NCBI GenBank assembly: GCA_963839095.1
Contig: CAWIUF010000056.1
Span: 1 to 64,000, forward strand
DNA: 64,000 nt
Source: Palsa-504 sp963839095
GTDB taxonomy: Bacteria > Actinomycetota > Actinomycetes > Streptosporangiales > Streptosporangiaceae
Reading direction: 5' to 3'
Part shown: positions 17,746 to 26,500 of the stretch, in pieces
How the letters are laid out: each line of letters begins with the position of its first letter
How positions within the stretch are numbered: the stretch's first letter is position 1
The notes under the pieces: model-generated
Told to the model about the DNA's origin: nothing
Seen by the model: only the letters and a program-made list of their open reading frames with translations
Databases searched by the model: none
Position numbers and translations under genes: made by a program

Positions 17746-18366
17746 TCAGAAGCGCAGCACGGTGCTGGCGGTGCCGAGCTTCAGGCCCGGCTGGAACAGG
17801 CGGGTGCCGAAGGTCGCGTCCAGGGCGCTGGCAGCGGTGCTGGTGAGGGTGAGGCCGATCCCGCTGATCTTGATCCAGTGCCAGCCCTTGTGGATGGTGG
17901 CGTGGGCCAGGCTCAGCTTGAGCAGCGGTACCCGGACCTTCGAGTTGCCGTTGACCTCGGCGGTCAGCACGCCCTGGTGCACGCTGATGACGAAGTCGCT
18001 GACCAGGAGCTGCTTGCCGGCGGGCACGTCGGCGAACAGGATCCCGCCCTTGTGCCAGATGGTGCCGGTGAGCTTGCCGGCGTTCAGCCAGCCGCCGGTC
18101 ACCGGGAAGGTGAACCGGACCGCGACGCCGCCGCCGCCGATGCTGGCGCCTTCCGTGCCGGGCAGCGTCGCGACCGGCACGATGCCGGCCCCGAGCAGGG
18201 CGGTGGCGATCCCCGGGGCGGTGGTGACCGTGGTTTCGCCGCCGGTCAGCCGCACCTGGGAAGACGGGCTGGCGGTCGACGCGGAAGCGGAGCTCGCCGC
18301 TGCCACTGGGCCGGCGACCAGCCCCGCCATGGTGGCGATGATCGCCACCCGCTTGAACATGCGCAT
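17746..18366 (-). CDS. Secreted beta-rich protein, possibly HtaA-like
   Basis: A signal peptide (MRMFKRVAIIATMAGLVAGP, then VAAASSASAS) is followed by about 170 residues of beta-rich sequence with GGETTVTTAPGIATALLGAG, FTFPVTGGWLNAGKLTGTIW, HKGGILFAD and LLVSDFVISVHQGVLTAEVN. This resembles secreted actinobacterial proteins of the HtaA-like kind, some of which bind haem, but the match is from memory and tentative. The start at 18366 is favoured by GGAG five bases upstream; 18381 is possible. It follows the anti-sigma gene on the same strand and may belong to that sigma factor's regulon. Confidence 0.7.
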   Translation of the reverse strand: MRMFKRVAIIATMAGLVAGPVAAASSASASTASPSSQVRLTGGETTVTTAPGIATALLGAGIVPVATLPGTEGASIGGGGVAVRFTFPVTGGWLNAGKLTGTIWHKGGILFADVPAGKQLLVSDFVISVHQGVLTAEVNGNSKVRVPLLKLSLAHATIHKGWHWIKISGIGLTLTSTAASALDATFGTRLFQPGLKLGTASTVLRF

Positions 18367-18449
18367 GTCCACTCCATTCACCGATCACGGCCGCGCTCGG
18401 GCGCGGCTCTCCTGGTGGCATACGGCCGGGCGGGCCTCGCCGGATGCAG

Positions 18450-19364
18450 TCAGGCCCGGATAGTCCCGGCGCCGCCGAGCGCGGTGGCCGGCAAGGAGCC
18501 GCGGACCACGCTGGCCTTGGAGTGCTGGGTGCTCCCGTTGAACGGCTGCAGCGAGATGTCGATGCGCGAGTAGTCACGCAGGTCCACCCCGGGCGGCATG
18601 ATGAACGTGCCGGTGTGCTCGGCGCTCAGGTCGCCGAGGGAGATCATGCTGACCCCGTCCCGGGCCAGCAGCCAGACCTCGTAGAAGCCGGGCCGCGCGG
18701 GCGCCCGCAGGGTGACGACGAGCTCCTGCTGGCTGGCGGTGGACCGCATCACGGCGGTACCGGTGGTGCCCTGCCACTGCGGGAACTGCGGCAGCGGGCT
18801 CAGCTCGACCCGGGCCACCACCGGGGCCGGGGGGGCCTGGCCGAGCTGGGCGACGCCGGCCGCGCCGCCGATCCCGATGATCAGCCCGGCCGCCAGCCCG
18901 GCGAAGGCGCTGGCCAGCCGCCGGCGCGGCCAGGCGGGCAGCGGACGGCGCCGCGGCCGGCGGCTGTCCGCCGGGGCCACCGGGACCGGCGGCGGGGCCG
19001 AGGGCCCGGGCGGGGCGCCGGAACCGTTCAGGGCAGGGCCAGTTAGCACCGGGCCGTTCAGCACCGGGCCGTTCAGCACCGGGCCGTCCGGCGCCGAGCC
19101 GTTCAGCGCGGAGCCGTTCAGGGCCGCGGGGTTCAGGGGGACGCTGACGCCGGTGGCGGCGGCGATCCGGTCCCAGACCTGGGGTGGCGGCGCCTGCAGG
19201 GTTTCGGCCGGATCGGCGTCCCGGGCCAGCCGGACGACCTCGGTGAGCCGGGCGAGCTCGGCCTGGCAGTGCGCGCAGCTATCGGCGTGCTCGGCGTCGT
19301 GCGCCGTGCCCGCCGTCTCGCCTAGCGCCCGCAGCGCCAGGATCTCCGGGTCAGTGTGCGACAC
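18450..19364 (-). CDS. Anti-sigma factor (RskA-like, zinc-binding N-terminus)
   Basis: This 304-residue membrane protein has an N-terminal zinc anti-sigma motif HxxxCxxC (HADSCAHC, about residues 27-34). A proline-rich linker with repeated LNGPV/LNGSA units (encoded by 15-base repeats, about 19,030-19,135) follows, then one transmembrane helix (LASAFAGLAAGLIIGIGGAA) and an extracellular RskA-type C-terminal domain (FYEVWLLARDGVSMISLGDL, RIDISLQPFNGS). It would hold the adjacent sigma factor inactive until cleaved. The GTG at 19364 lies 14 bases inside the sigma gene's 3' end, indicating translational coupling. Confidence 0.9.
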   Translation of the reverse strand: MSHTDPEILALRALGETAGTAHDAEHADSCAHCQAELARLTEVVRLARDADPAETLQAPPPQVWDRIAAATGVSVPLNPAALNGSALNGSAPDGPVLNGPVLNGPVLTGPALNGSGAPPGPSAPPPVPVAPADSRRPRRRPLPAWPRRRLASAFAGLAAGLIIGIGGAAGVAQLGQAPPAPVVARVELSPLPQFPQWQGTTGTAVMRSTASQQELVVTLRAPARPGFYEVWLLARDGVSMISLGDLSAEHTGTFIMPPGVDLRDYSRIDISLQPFNGSTQHSKASVVRGSLPATALGGAGTIRA

Positions 19365-19923
19365 CGTTGGCCTCCAGCCTGGACCGCAGCCGTAGCAGGC
19401 CGCGGCGGATGTGGCTTTTCACAGTGCCGAGGGGCAGCCCGAGTACCCGGGCTATCTGCTCGTGCGTCAGATCAGAATAGAACGCCAGGACCATCACCAG
19501 GCGCTGCGACTCCGGCAGCTGGGCCAGCTCGTCGGCCAGCACGATCCTGTCTACCACCTGGTCGGCCGGAGCCTCGGGGGCGGCCACCGACGCGCCGCCG
19601 GTGACCCGGAGCAGCACCCGGCTGTCCCGCTGCCGGCTTCGCAGCGCGTCCGTCACCTTGTTCCTGGTGATGGTGACCAGCCAGCCGGCGAGCGTGCCGC
19701 GGCCGCGGTCGAAGCGGTCCCGGCTGCGCCAGGCCGACACGAAGACCTGCTGGGTCACGTCTTCCGCGTCGGGCCGGACGCCCAGGGAACGCAGGGCGAT
19801 GCTGAAGACCAGCGGCCCGAACCGCTCGTAGGCAAGCGCGAGCGCGTCGGGCTGCCCCCCGCTGAAGGCAGCCGCGACATCTTCATCAGTCGACTGGTCT
19901 ATCAAAACAATACTAAAATACAC
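19351..19923 (-). CDS. ECF sigma factor (SigK-like)
   Basis: This 190-residue protein has sigma region 2 (ALAYERFGPLVFSIALRSLG, DAEDVTQQVFVSAWRSRDRF) and region 4 (LPESQRLVMVLAFYSDLTHE, then QIARVLGLPLGTVKSHIRRG). The pairing with an RskA-like anti-sigma and a secreted protein parallels the mycobacterial SigK layout, though the regulon is inferred. The GTG at 19923 is preceded by GGAG, and that GGAG lies in the 3' arm of a perfect hairpin (19927-19955), so translation initiation may be masked. It is distinct from the SigE-like pair at the left end of the window. Confidence 0.9.
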   Translation of the reverse strand: MYFSIVLIDQSTDEDVAAAFSGGQPDALALAYERFGPLVFSIALRSLGVRPDAEDVTQQVFVSAWRSRDRFDRGRGTLAGWLVTITRNKVTDALRSRQRDSRVLLRVTGGASVAAPEAPADQVVDRIVLADELAQLPESQRLVMVLAFYSDLTHEQIARVLGLPLGTVKSHIRRGLLRLRSRLEANGVAH

Positions 19924-19926
19924 TAA

Positions 19927-19955
19927 CTCCGGCCGGGTGCGGCGCCCGGCCGGAG
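19927..19955 (-). terminator. Perfect 11-bp hairpin before the sigma start: terminator or RBS-masking leader
   Basis: Arms CTCCGGCCGGG and CCCGGCCGGAG are separated by 7 bases. Read on the minus strand it follows the amine oxidase stop by about 20 bases and is followed by a T-rich stretch, as a terminator would be. It also ends three bases before the sigma factor GTG and contains that gene's GGAG, so it could equally control sigma translation. Confidence 0.65.
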
Positions 19956-19975
19956 CCAGCTTCAGCCGGGCCGGA

Positions 19976-21857
19976 TCATCCCGGGTGGCTGGGCGGGACG
20001 TCCAGGGCGGGGTTGCGGTCGAAGAAGCCGGATGGCTTGAGCCAGAACGAGACGATGTCGCTGGGCATCACCGGCCAGTCCTCCGGCCGGGTGAGGTGGT
20101 GGATGCCGAAGACGTACCACAGCACCACGTCGGTGTTCTCGATCGGCCGGTCGGCTTCGGTCCAGACGGCCAGGCCCGAGTCGCGTTCGCTCTGGACCGG
20201 GAAGTCGCCGCAGGGCCAGCGCTCGTCCTCCGCGTACGGAGTCACCCACAGGGTGTGGCCGATCACCTGCGCCCGCTGGAAGGCGGGCGAGGCGGGATCG
20301 AGCAGGGGCGGGAAGGCCGCGGAGGGGACGAGCTTGTAGCTGACGGGGGTACCGAGCCCGTTCGGGATGTTGTTGTTGGTTATCTTCCAGCTGCGCTGGG
20401 TGCTCCAGTTGTAGTCCTGTTTGCCCTGCGCCTCGGTGCGCAGCGGGGTGCTCTGGACCGTGAGGCCGAGGGCGTAGGGGTCGTCTCCGCCGGCCGGGGC
20501 GGCCACGGAGTCGCTGACGTAGACCGTGTTGTCGCTCCCGTCCACGTCGAGGTCGAGCCGGGCCACGATGAAGTGCTGGTGGAAGGGCGCGTAGAGGCCC
20601 TGGTCGACCAGCGTCCCGTTGGCGGGGCGGCTGCCGGGCGCGGCGGTGTGCGAGGTGACCAGGATGCCGGTCGCGCGGACCTCGCACTCGATGTTGCCGT
20701 CCTGGTAGAACCGCCAGTACACGAGGTACTCGTAGTTGGCCACGGTGACGTGGAAGGAGACCACCAGCCGCCGTTGCCGCCGGACCTCGACGCCGGCCCG
20801 CTCGTCGACGTGCTTCCAGCCGACCCCGCTGTCTTCCTCGTGGATGCAGATCGCGTTCGGTATGGTCCGGGGCTCGCCGCGGGAGTCGTGCACCACCGCG
20901 TCCAGGTAGGTGATGTCACCGAGGCAGTCGCAGCCCAGGGACAGCGACGTGGTCATGAAGCCCAGGCCCCACTCGCCGATGTCGAACGCGGTACGCCGGT
21001 AGTGGTCGGGGCTGGCGTCCCGGTACGGCACCACCATCTCGGCGAACGACATCCGGTGCGCGACCGAGCGGAGCCGTTCCCCGTCGCGGAATCCGACCTG
21101 GTGCAGGATCAGGCCCTCGCGGTAGTTGAAGCCCAGCCGCAGCTGCCAGTTCTGCCAGCTCAGGTGGTTCCCGTCCAGGGCGAAGCCGACCCCTTCGGGC
21201 TGGGTTACCTGCAGGGGTTTTACCTCGCGTAGCCGCATGGGCAGCAGGCTCGGCACGTACTCCCCCATCACCTCGGGGTCGGCGGCGGCGCCCGCCTGGT
21301 AGCTGTCCTCCAGGTCGAGCAGCGTCATCGTGTTCAGGTCGACGACCGGGTGCAGGCCGGTGACGTGGTGGGCGTACGGGTTGCCCCGCTCGCTGCCCCG
21401 GACCCAGACGTCACACCAGCCGATCCTGCGGTCTTTGTACTGCTCGGGGACGAGCGCCGCGCCGTAGGCCCACATGTCGGTCAGCACCAGGGACAGGTCG
21501 GTGACGCCGCGCCGGGCCAGCGCCTGCGCCAGCTCCGGCCGGCCCCGGAGCATCTCGTCGCACTCGTGCCACTCGTCCACGGTCATGTTCGGCTGCTGGC
21601 CGGGCAGGTGCTCCCAGCTGGTGACCTCGTCCCCGGTCAGCGAGACGACGGCCCGGTAGGCCTGGCCGTCGGCGCGGTCCCAGCCGACCACGATGGCGTT
21701 TCGCTGGCCGCTCTGCCGGAGCCGTTTTGGCCGGCTCTTTCAGCTCGATCGAGGCGAAGCGCCAGGTGTCGCCGGTCTCGCGGTCGCGGCGCACGATCGT
21801 GGCGGCCTGGCGGATTTCGTCCGCGGAGAGCGGGTCGAGCGGATGCGAGTTGGTCAC
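19976..21857 (-). CDS. Copper-containing primary amine oxidase (one frameshift near the N-terminus)
   Basis: This enzyme of about 627 residues oxidises primary amines to aldehydes with release of ammonia and peroxide, using copper and a topaquinone made from tyrosine. The topaquinone motif TVANYEY is present. So are the copper ligands HQHF in PFHQHFIVARLDLD and the C-terminal His in HHLTRPEDWPVMP. The N-terminus (MTNSHPLDPLSADEIRQAAT, start 21857) is in another frame from the rest. Removing one A from the AAAA run near 21,729 joins ELKEPAK to RLRQSGQRNAIVVGWD. Without that correction the open frame starts only at about 21,691. It is divergent from a PLP decarboxylase, which could supply its amine substrate. 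Confidence 0.88.
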
Positions 21858-21933
21858 TAGGTCATCTTGGCGGACGGCCTGGGGCCTGCCAAGATCCTTG
21901 CGGTGTGCGTGGCGCAGGCTCTACGTTTCGGCC

Positions 21934-23295
21934 ATGCACAGTGTGGATCCGACGACGGAGTCGATGATCAGGTCAGTGCTCGCCTACGCGGAGAACCGGC
22001 TGCGGCTGGACCCGGTCCCGCTGGACCGGGGCTCGACCGACCCGGCCAAGCTCGACGCGGCGCTGCAGGGGCTGCCAGGTCCCGGGCCGCACACGCCCGA
22101 CCAGGTGCTCGGGGTCTGGGCTTCGGTCATGGCGCCCGCCGTGATCTCGGCCGACAGCCCGCGTTTCCTCGGTTTCATCCCGGCCGCGCCGACCAAGGCG
22201 TCGCTGCTGTTCGACATGCTCATCTCGTGCGCGTCGATCCAGGGCATCTCGTGGCTGGAGGCGGCGGGCGCGATCCACGCCGAGAACGTGGTGCTCCGGC
22301 TGATCGCCGACCGGGCCGGGATGCCTTCGTCGGCGGGCGGCTGTTTCGTCTCCGGCGGCTCCGCCGGGAACCTCTCGGCGCTCGTGGTGGCGCGTGAGGT
22401 GGCCAAGCGCAAGGCGGGTCCGTCGGCTGCGGGCCGGCGCTGGCGGGTGGCGGTGAGCGAGGACGCGCATTCTTCGATCACCAACACGCTGCGGATCTGC
22501 GAGATGGACGCGCTGGTCGTCCAGTCTGAGGATCACCGGCTGACCGGGGACGGGCTGCGTTCGGTGCTCGCGGCTGACGGGGATCCGGGCTCGGTGGCGG
22601 CAGTCGTGGCCACGTCGGGGACGACCAACGCCGGGATCATCGACGACCTGGCCGGGGTGGCCGCGGTGGCCCGCGAGCATCAGCTGTGGTTCCACGTGGA
22701 CGGCGCCTACGGCGGGGCGGGCCTGTTCGCGCCCTCGGTCCGGGCCCGTTATGACGGCATCGAGCACGCCGACTCGTTCATCGTGGACCCGCACAAGTGG
22801 CTGTTCGCGCCGTTCGACTGCGCCGCGCTGCTGTACCGGAACCCGTCGATCGCGAAGTCCGTGCACACGCAGGACGCCTCGTACCTGGACGTCATCCACG
22901 ACCGGCCCGGTGAGTGGAACCCGACCGACTACGCCTACCACCTGACCCGGCGGGCGCGGGGCCTGCCGCTGTGGTTCTCGCTGTCGGTGTACGGCGTCGA
23001 CGCCTACAGCGAGGCCATCGAGACGGCGATCTCGCTGGCGCGGCAGGCCGCGGACGAGATCCGGACCCGGCCTGGTCTCGAGCTCATCCGCGAGCCTTCG
23101 CTGGGGGTGGTGCTATTCCGGCGGGAGGGCTGGGACTCCGCCCAGTACACCGCGTGGGCCGACAAGCTGCTCGAGGACCAGGTGGCGTTCATACCGCCGT
23201 CGGCGTGGGAGGGCGAGACGGTGGCGAGGTTCGCGTTCCTGCACCCGCACACCACGATGGACCTGGTGCGCGAGATCCTCGACCGGATGGACTAG
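21934..23295 (+). CDS. Pyridoxal-phosphate-dependent amino acid decarboxylase (group II)
   Basis: This 453-residue enzyme is of the aromatic-L-amino-acid/glutamate decarboxylase family. The PLP pocket shows SGGSAGNLSALVVARE, the Asp/His region WFHVDGAYGGAGL, and the Schiff-base lysine in VDPHKWLFAPFDCAALLYR. The Pro-rich N-terminal part (PRFLGFIPAAPTKASLLFD) is also typical. It would release CO2 from an amino acid to give the amine. The divergent neighbour is a copper amine oxidase, suggesting a two-step amino acid to aldehyde route. The substrate is not determinable; tryptophan or tyrosine-type substrates are common for this subgroup. Confidence 0.92.
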   Translation: MHSVDPTTESMIRSVLAYAENRLRLDPVPLDRGSTDPAKLDAALQGLPGPGPHTPDQVLGVWASVMAPAVISADSPRFLGFIPAAPTKASLLFDMLISCASIQGISWLEAAGAIHAENVVLRLIADRAGMPSSAGGCFVSGGSAGNLSALVVAREVAKRKAGPSAAGRRWRVAVSEDAHSSITNTLRICEMDALVVQSEDHRLTGDGLRSVLAADGDPGSVAAVVATSGTTNAGIIDDLAGVAAVAREHQLWFHVDGAYGGAGLFAPSVRARYDGIEHADSFIVDPHKWLFAPFDCAALLYRNPSIAKSVHTQDASYLDVIHDRPGEWNPTDYAYHLTRRARGLPLWFSLSVYGVDAYSEAIETAISLARQAADEIRTRPGLELIREPSLGVVLFRREGWDSAQYTAWADKLLEDQVAFIPPSAWEGETVARFAFLHPHTTMDLVREILDRMD

Positions 23296-23322
23296 CGGGT
23301 TTTCCGCTGTGCCCGGGGGTTG

Positions 23323-23502
23323 CTACGCCCTGGGCTTGGCTACGTCCTGGCCGTCCAGGTCGTCCTGGCCGTCGCGGTGTTCGGCCAGGCGGCCCCAGGC
23401 GACGCCCGGGTGCTTGGCTTCGGTCTGGTGCTCGTGCTCGTGCTCGTGCTCGTGTTCGTGCTCGGTGATGTCCAGGTCGGGGATGAGGTCGGTGAGGCAC
23501 AT
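23323..23502 (-). CDS. Small His/Glu-repeat protein, 59 residues
   Basis: A short reading frame with a good ribosome binding site (AAGGAAG, 5 bases before the ATG at 23502) encodes MCLTDLIPDLDIT, then eleven alternating Glu/His residues (EHEHEHEHEHEH), then QTEAKHPGVAWGRLAEHRDG and a short acidic tail. Alternating His/Glu is a likely metal-binding surface (Zn, Ni or Cu), which is inference. It starts 36 bases after the stop of the large membrane protein upstream and may share its transcript. No known family is recognised. Codon choice in the repeat (gag cac) matches the genome. Confidence 0.6.
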   Translation of the reverse strand: MCLTDLIPDLDITEHEHEHEHEHEHQTEAKHPGVAWGRLAEHRDGQDDLDGQDVAKPRA

Positions 23503-23538
23503 GGCGGCTTCCTTACTTGCCTACGTGGCGGGACTTGC

Positions 23539-26500
23539 CTACTTGGCGGGCGGGAGGGTGAAGGTGACGGTCTGCTGGCTCTGCTGGGTGACGATGGTGC
23601 CGATGCCGGCCACCCCGGAACCGGACGGGGCCAGGGCGTCGATCTGCCACGCCTCCGATCCGTTGAGGCCGCTGGACTGCGACGGCTTCCAGGTGATGCC
23701 GTCGGCCGAGGTCCACAGGGCGACATCTTGCGCACCCGAAGGCCCGAACAGCCCGGCCGCGGTGAAGCCGCCCTGGTCCGCGGTCAGCGCGGTGAAGGAG
23801 GTGTCGGGGCCCGGGGTGCTGAACGGCACCTGCTGCCAGGTCTGGCCGCCGTCCGCCGACAGCTCGGCGAACGGGGTGGCACCGGGCACGGTGCCGGTGG
23901 CCGAGCCGATCGTGGGACCGTGGCCCGTGGTGGCCTGGCCCAGGGCGACCACGTTGGCACCGCTGATGGCGACCTGCTGAAGCGAGCCGGCGGTCATGCC
24001 CGCTGGCAGCGGCAGCTCGATGGTCTCCCAGGCGCGCCCGTCGTTCGTCTTCCAGACGGCCGGCTGGCCGTCATGCGAGCCGACCGAGACGAACCCGTGC
24101 GGGCTCGCGGCGACCGAGAGCACCTGACTCGAGCCGGCCGCGTCGTTCGTGTCGTGGGCCCGGGTCCAGCTGGTCAGGTTGGCTGACCACCAGACGTCGG
24201 CGATGCTGGAGTCGTTCCGGGCGGCTAGCTTGCCGACGATGACGTACCCGGCCGGGCCCGAGGTCGCCGACACGGCGGACACGCCCGCCAGGTCCTGGGT
24301 GATGTTCCCGCCGGCCACGCCCCAGGTCACGCCGTCGGCCGAGGTCAGGATGGCGGGCCCGGGCGCCCCCACGGCCAGCCAGCCGGCCGGCCCGTGGGTC
24401 ACGCTGGTCAGGGTGCGCAGCTTGGGGTCGGCCGCGACCAGCCCCAGCGAGGAGACCAGGGTCCAGGCGCTGCCCGTGGTCTTCCGCCACACCGCCGGGT
24501 AGCCGTTGGCGCTGCCCACCGCGAGCTGCGCGCCGCCGGAGGTGGCGATGCTGTTGATCTTCATCTCGGGGATAGCGGCCCCGGCGATGCCGCTCAGCGA
24601 GATCCGGTGCACGGTTCCGCTGGTGCTCGCCTCGAGCAGGACCGGCTGCTGGCCGACGTCGGTGGGGGTGGTGTACCCGATCGCGACGATGGTGCCGGCC
24701 GGGGCGACGGTCGCGCCGACCACCGACTCGGCAGCGGCGCTGCCGAGCGAGGCGGTCGGCAGCCAGGAGGTCCCGGTGCCGGTGCTCGTGTAGCCCACGA
24801 TCTGGCCCTGGGTGGTGGTCCCGGTGACGGCGAAGCCGTAGGCGCTGCCCTTCACCACGCCGGGCGTCCACCCGCCTTCGGGGTTGATCGTGGCCGCGTA
24901 CTGCCAGGTCCGGCCGTTCGGTGAGAAGTAGGCGACGCCATCGGCGGCGCCGGTCGTGGCCCGGCCCGGCCTGACCGCGATGAGACCGGAGCCGTCGAAG
25001 GCCACGCCGCTGATCTCGGCGCTCGCCCCGTGGTCGGCCGGGATCGCCAGGCGGGTCCACGCGGTGCCGCCGTTGGTGCTCAGCCAGGCGGCGCTGTACG
25101 ACGTGCTGCCCTTGGACACCTCGCCCGAGATCAGCGTGGCGTTCCCCTGGTAGGTCTCGTAGGCGATGTTCCGCACGGTCTCGCCCGGGCCGGGCAGGCC
25201 GGCCTGCCCGGCGGTCAGCCGTTGCCAGGTCAGGCCGTTCCGTGAGGTCCAGAGCACCGCTCCGCCGTTATTGGAACCGGCCGCCAGGAAGCCCTGGGCG
25301 GTCTTGGTGATCACCCACACCGCGTCGCCTGGCAGCTGCGGGCTGATCCCGCGGGACGACGCGAGGGTCCAGGCCTGGCCGTTCGAGCTGGTCCAGATGG
25401 CCTGCGGGCCGACCGCGACCCAGCCGCCCGCGCCGCCGGCCAGGAGGGTGGCCGGGTGGCCGAGCGCGGCCTGGGCGCCCTGACCGCCGCCGGGGGCGCT
25501 GACCGGGGCGAGGCGCCAGCTGGCGCCGGCGTTCGTCGAGACCAGGAATTGCTGGCGGACCACGCCGTCGCTGGTCTGCGAGCCCATCGTCACGATCGTG
25601 TTGCCCGACGCCACGACGCGGTTGATGCTCTGGACGACGCCGCGCTGGTCCTGCCCGGGATAGGTGTCGAGGGTGACCGCGGCCAGCGGCAGCTGCGGCG
25701 CGACGGAGCTGATGCCCTGGGCGGCCTTGTGCTTGTCCCCGCTGAGCGGACCGAACTTCAGCACGTGGCCGGTCAGCAGCGCGACGGCCAGCACGGCCAC
25801 GGCCACCAGCACGAGGGCGGGCAGCACGATCGTCGTCGTGCGGCGGCCACCGCGGGCGGGGGCGGATCGCTGATGGCCGGGCATCCGGTGGTCGGGCATC
25901 CGGTGGTCGGGCAGGGGGGTGCCGGCGGCGTGGCCGCCCGCCGGGCGGCGCGCGGGGCGGCCCGCGGGGGCGGCTCCGGGCCGGCCCGGGGATCTACCCG
26001 GAGGTGCCAGGTTCGAGGGGCGTCGCCTGATGGGCGGCTGGTCGTCGCCCCATCGGTCTGCGCTGGCCTGGCCGTCATCGGAGTCCAGGTCAGGGTCGGA
26101 GTACACCGGCGCGCCGAGCGGGCCGGGCCGGCGTCCGGGCCAGCTGGCCGCGGGTTCCGGGACATAGGCCTCGTCGTGGGAGTAAAACCCTTCCGGGGTG
26201 TAGAGCTCGTCCCTGGTGTAGGCCTCTTCCGGGGCGTAGAACCCTTCTGGGGAGTAAGCCTCCGGCCCCTCGCTGGCCAGGGGTTCCGGCCTGGTGTGAC
26301 GGCCGGGGACGGGCCGCGGTGCGGGCACCGGGATCCGGCGTGGCAAGGCCGGACCCGGGTCGGCTCGGCGCGGTGGGGCCTGCGCAGCGGAGGCTTCTTG
26401 TTCCCACTGGATGCCGGCCCCGGTCCAGGCCTGGTGGGACCGCTGCCACTGGGAACCGCCCGGCGAGTCCGAACGGGCGGGCTGAAATCCCGGGCCGCCG

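Noticed and set aside
19030..19138. Candidate CRISPR-like repeats (15-base units)
   Set aside because: The units are in frame inside the anti-sigma gene, have no spacers and simply encode the LNGPV linker.
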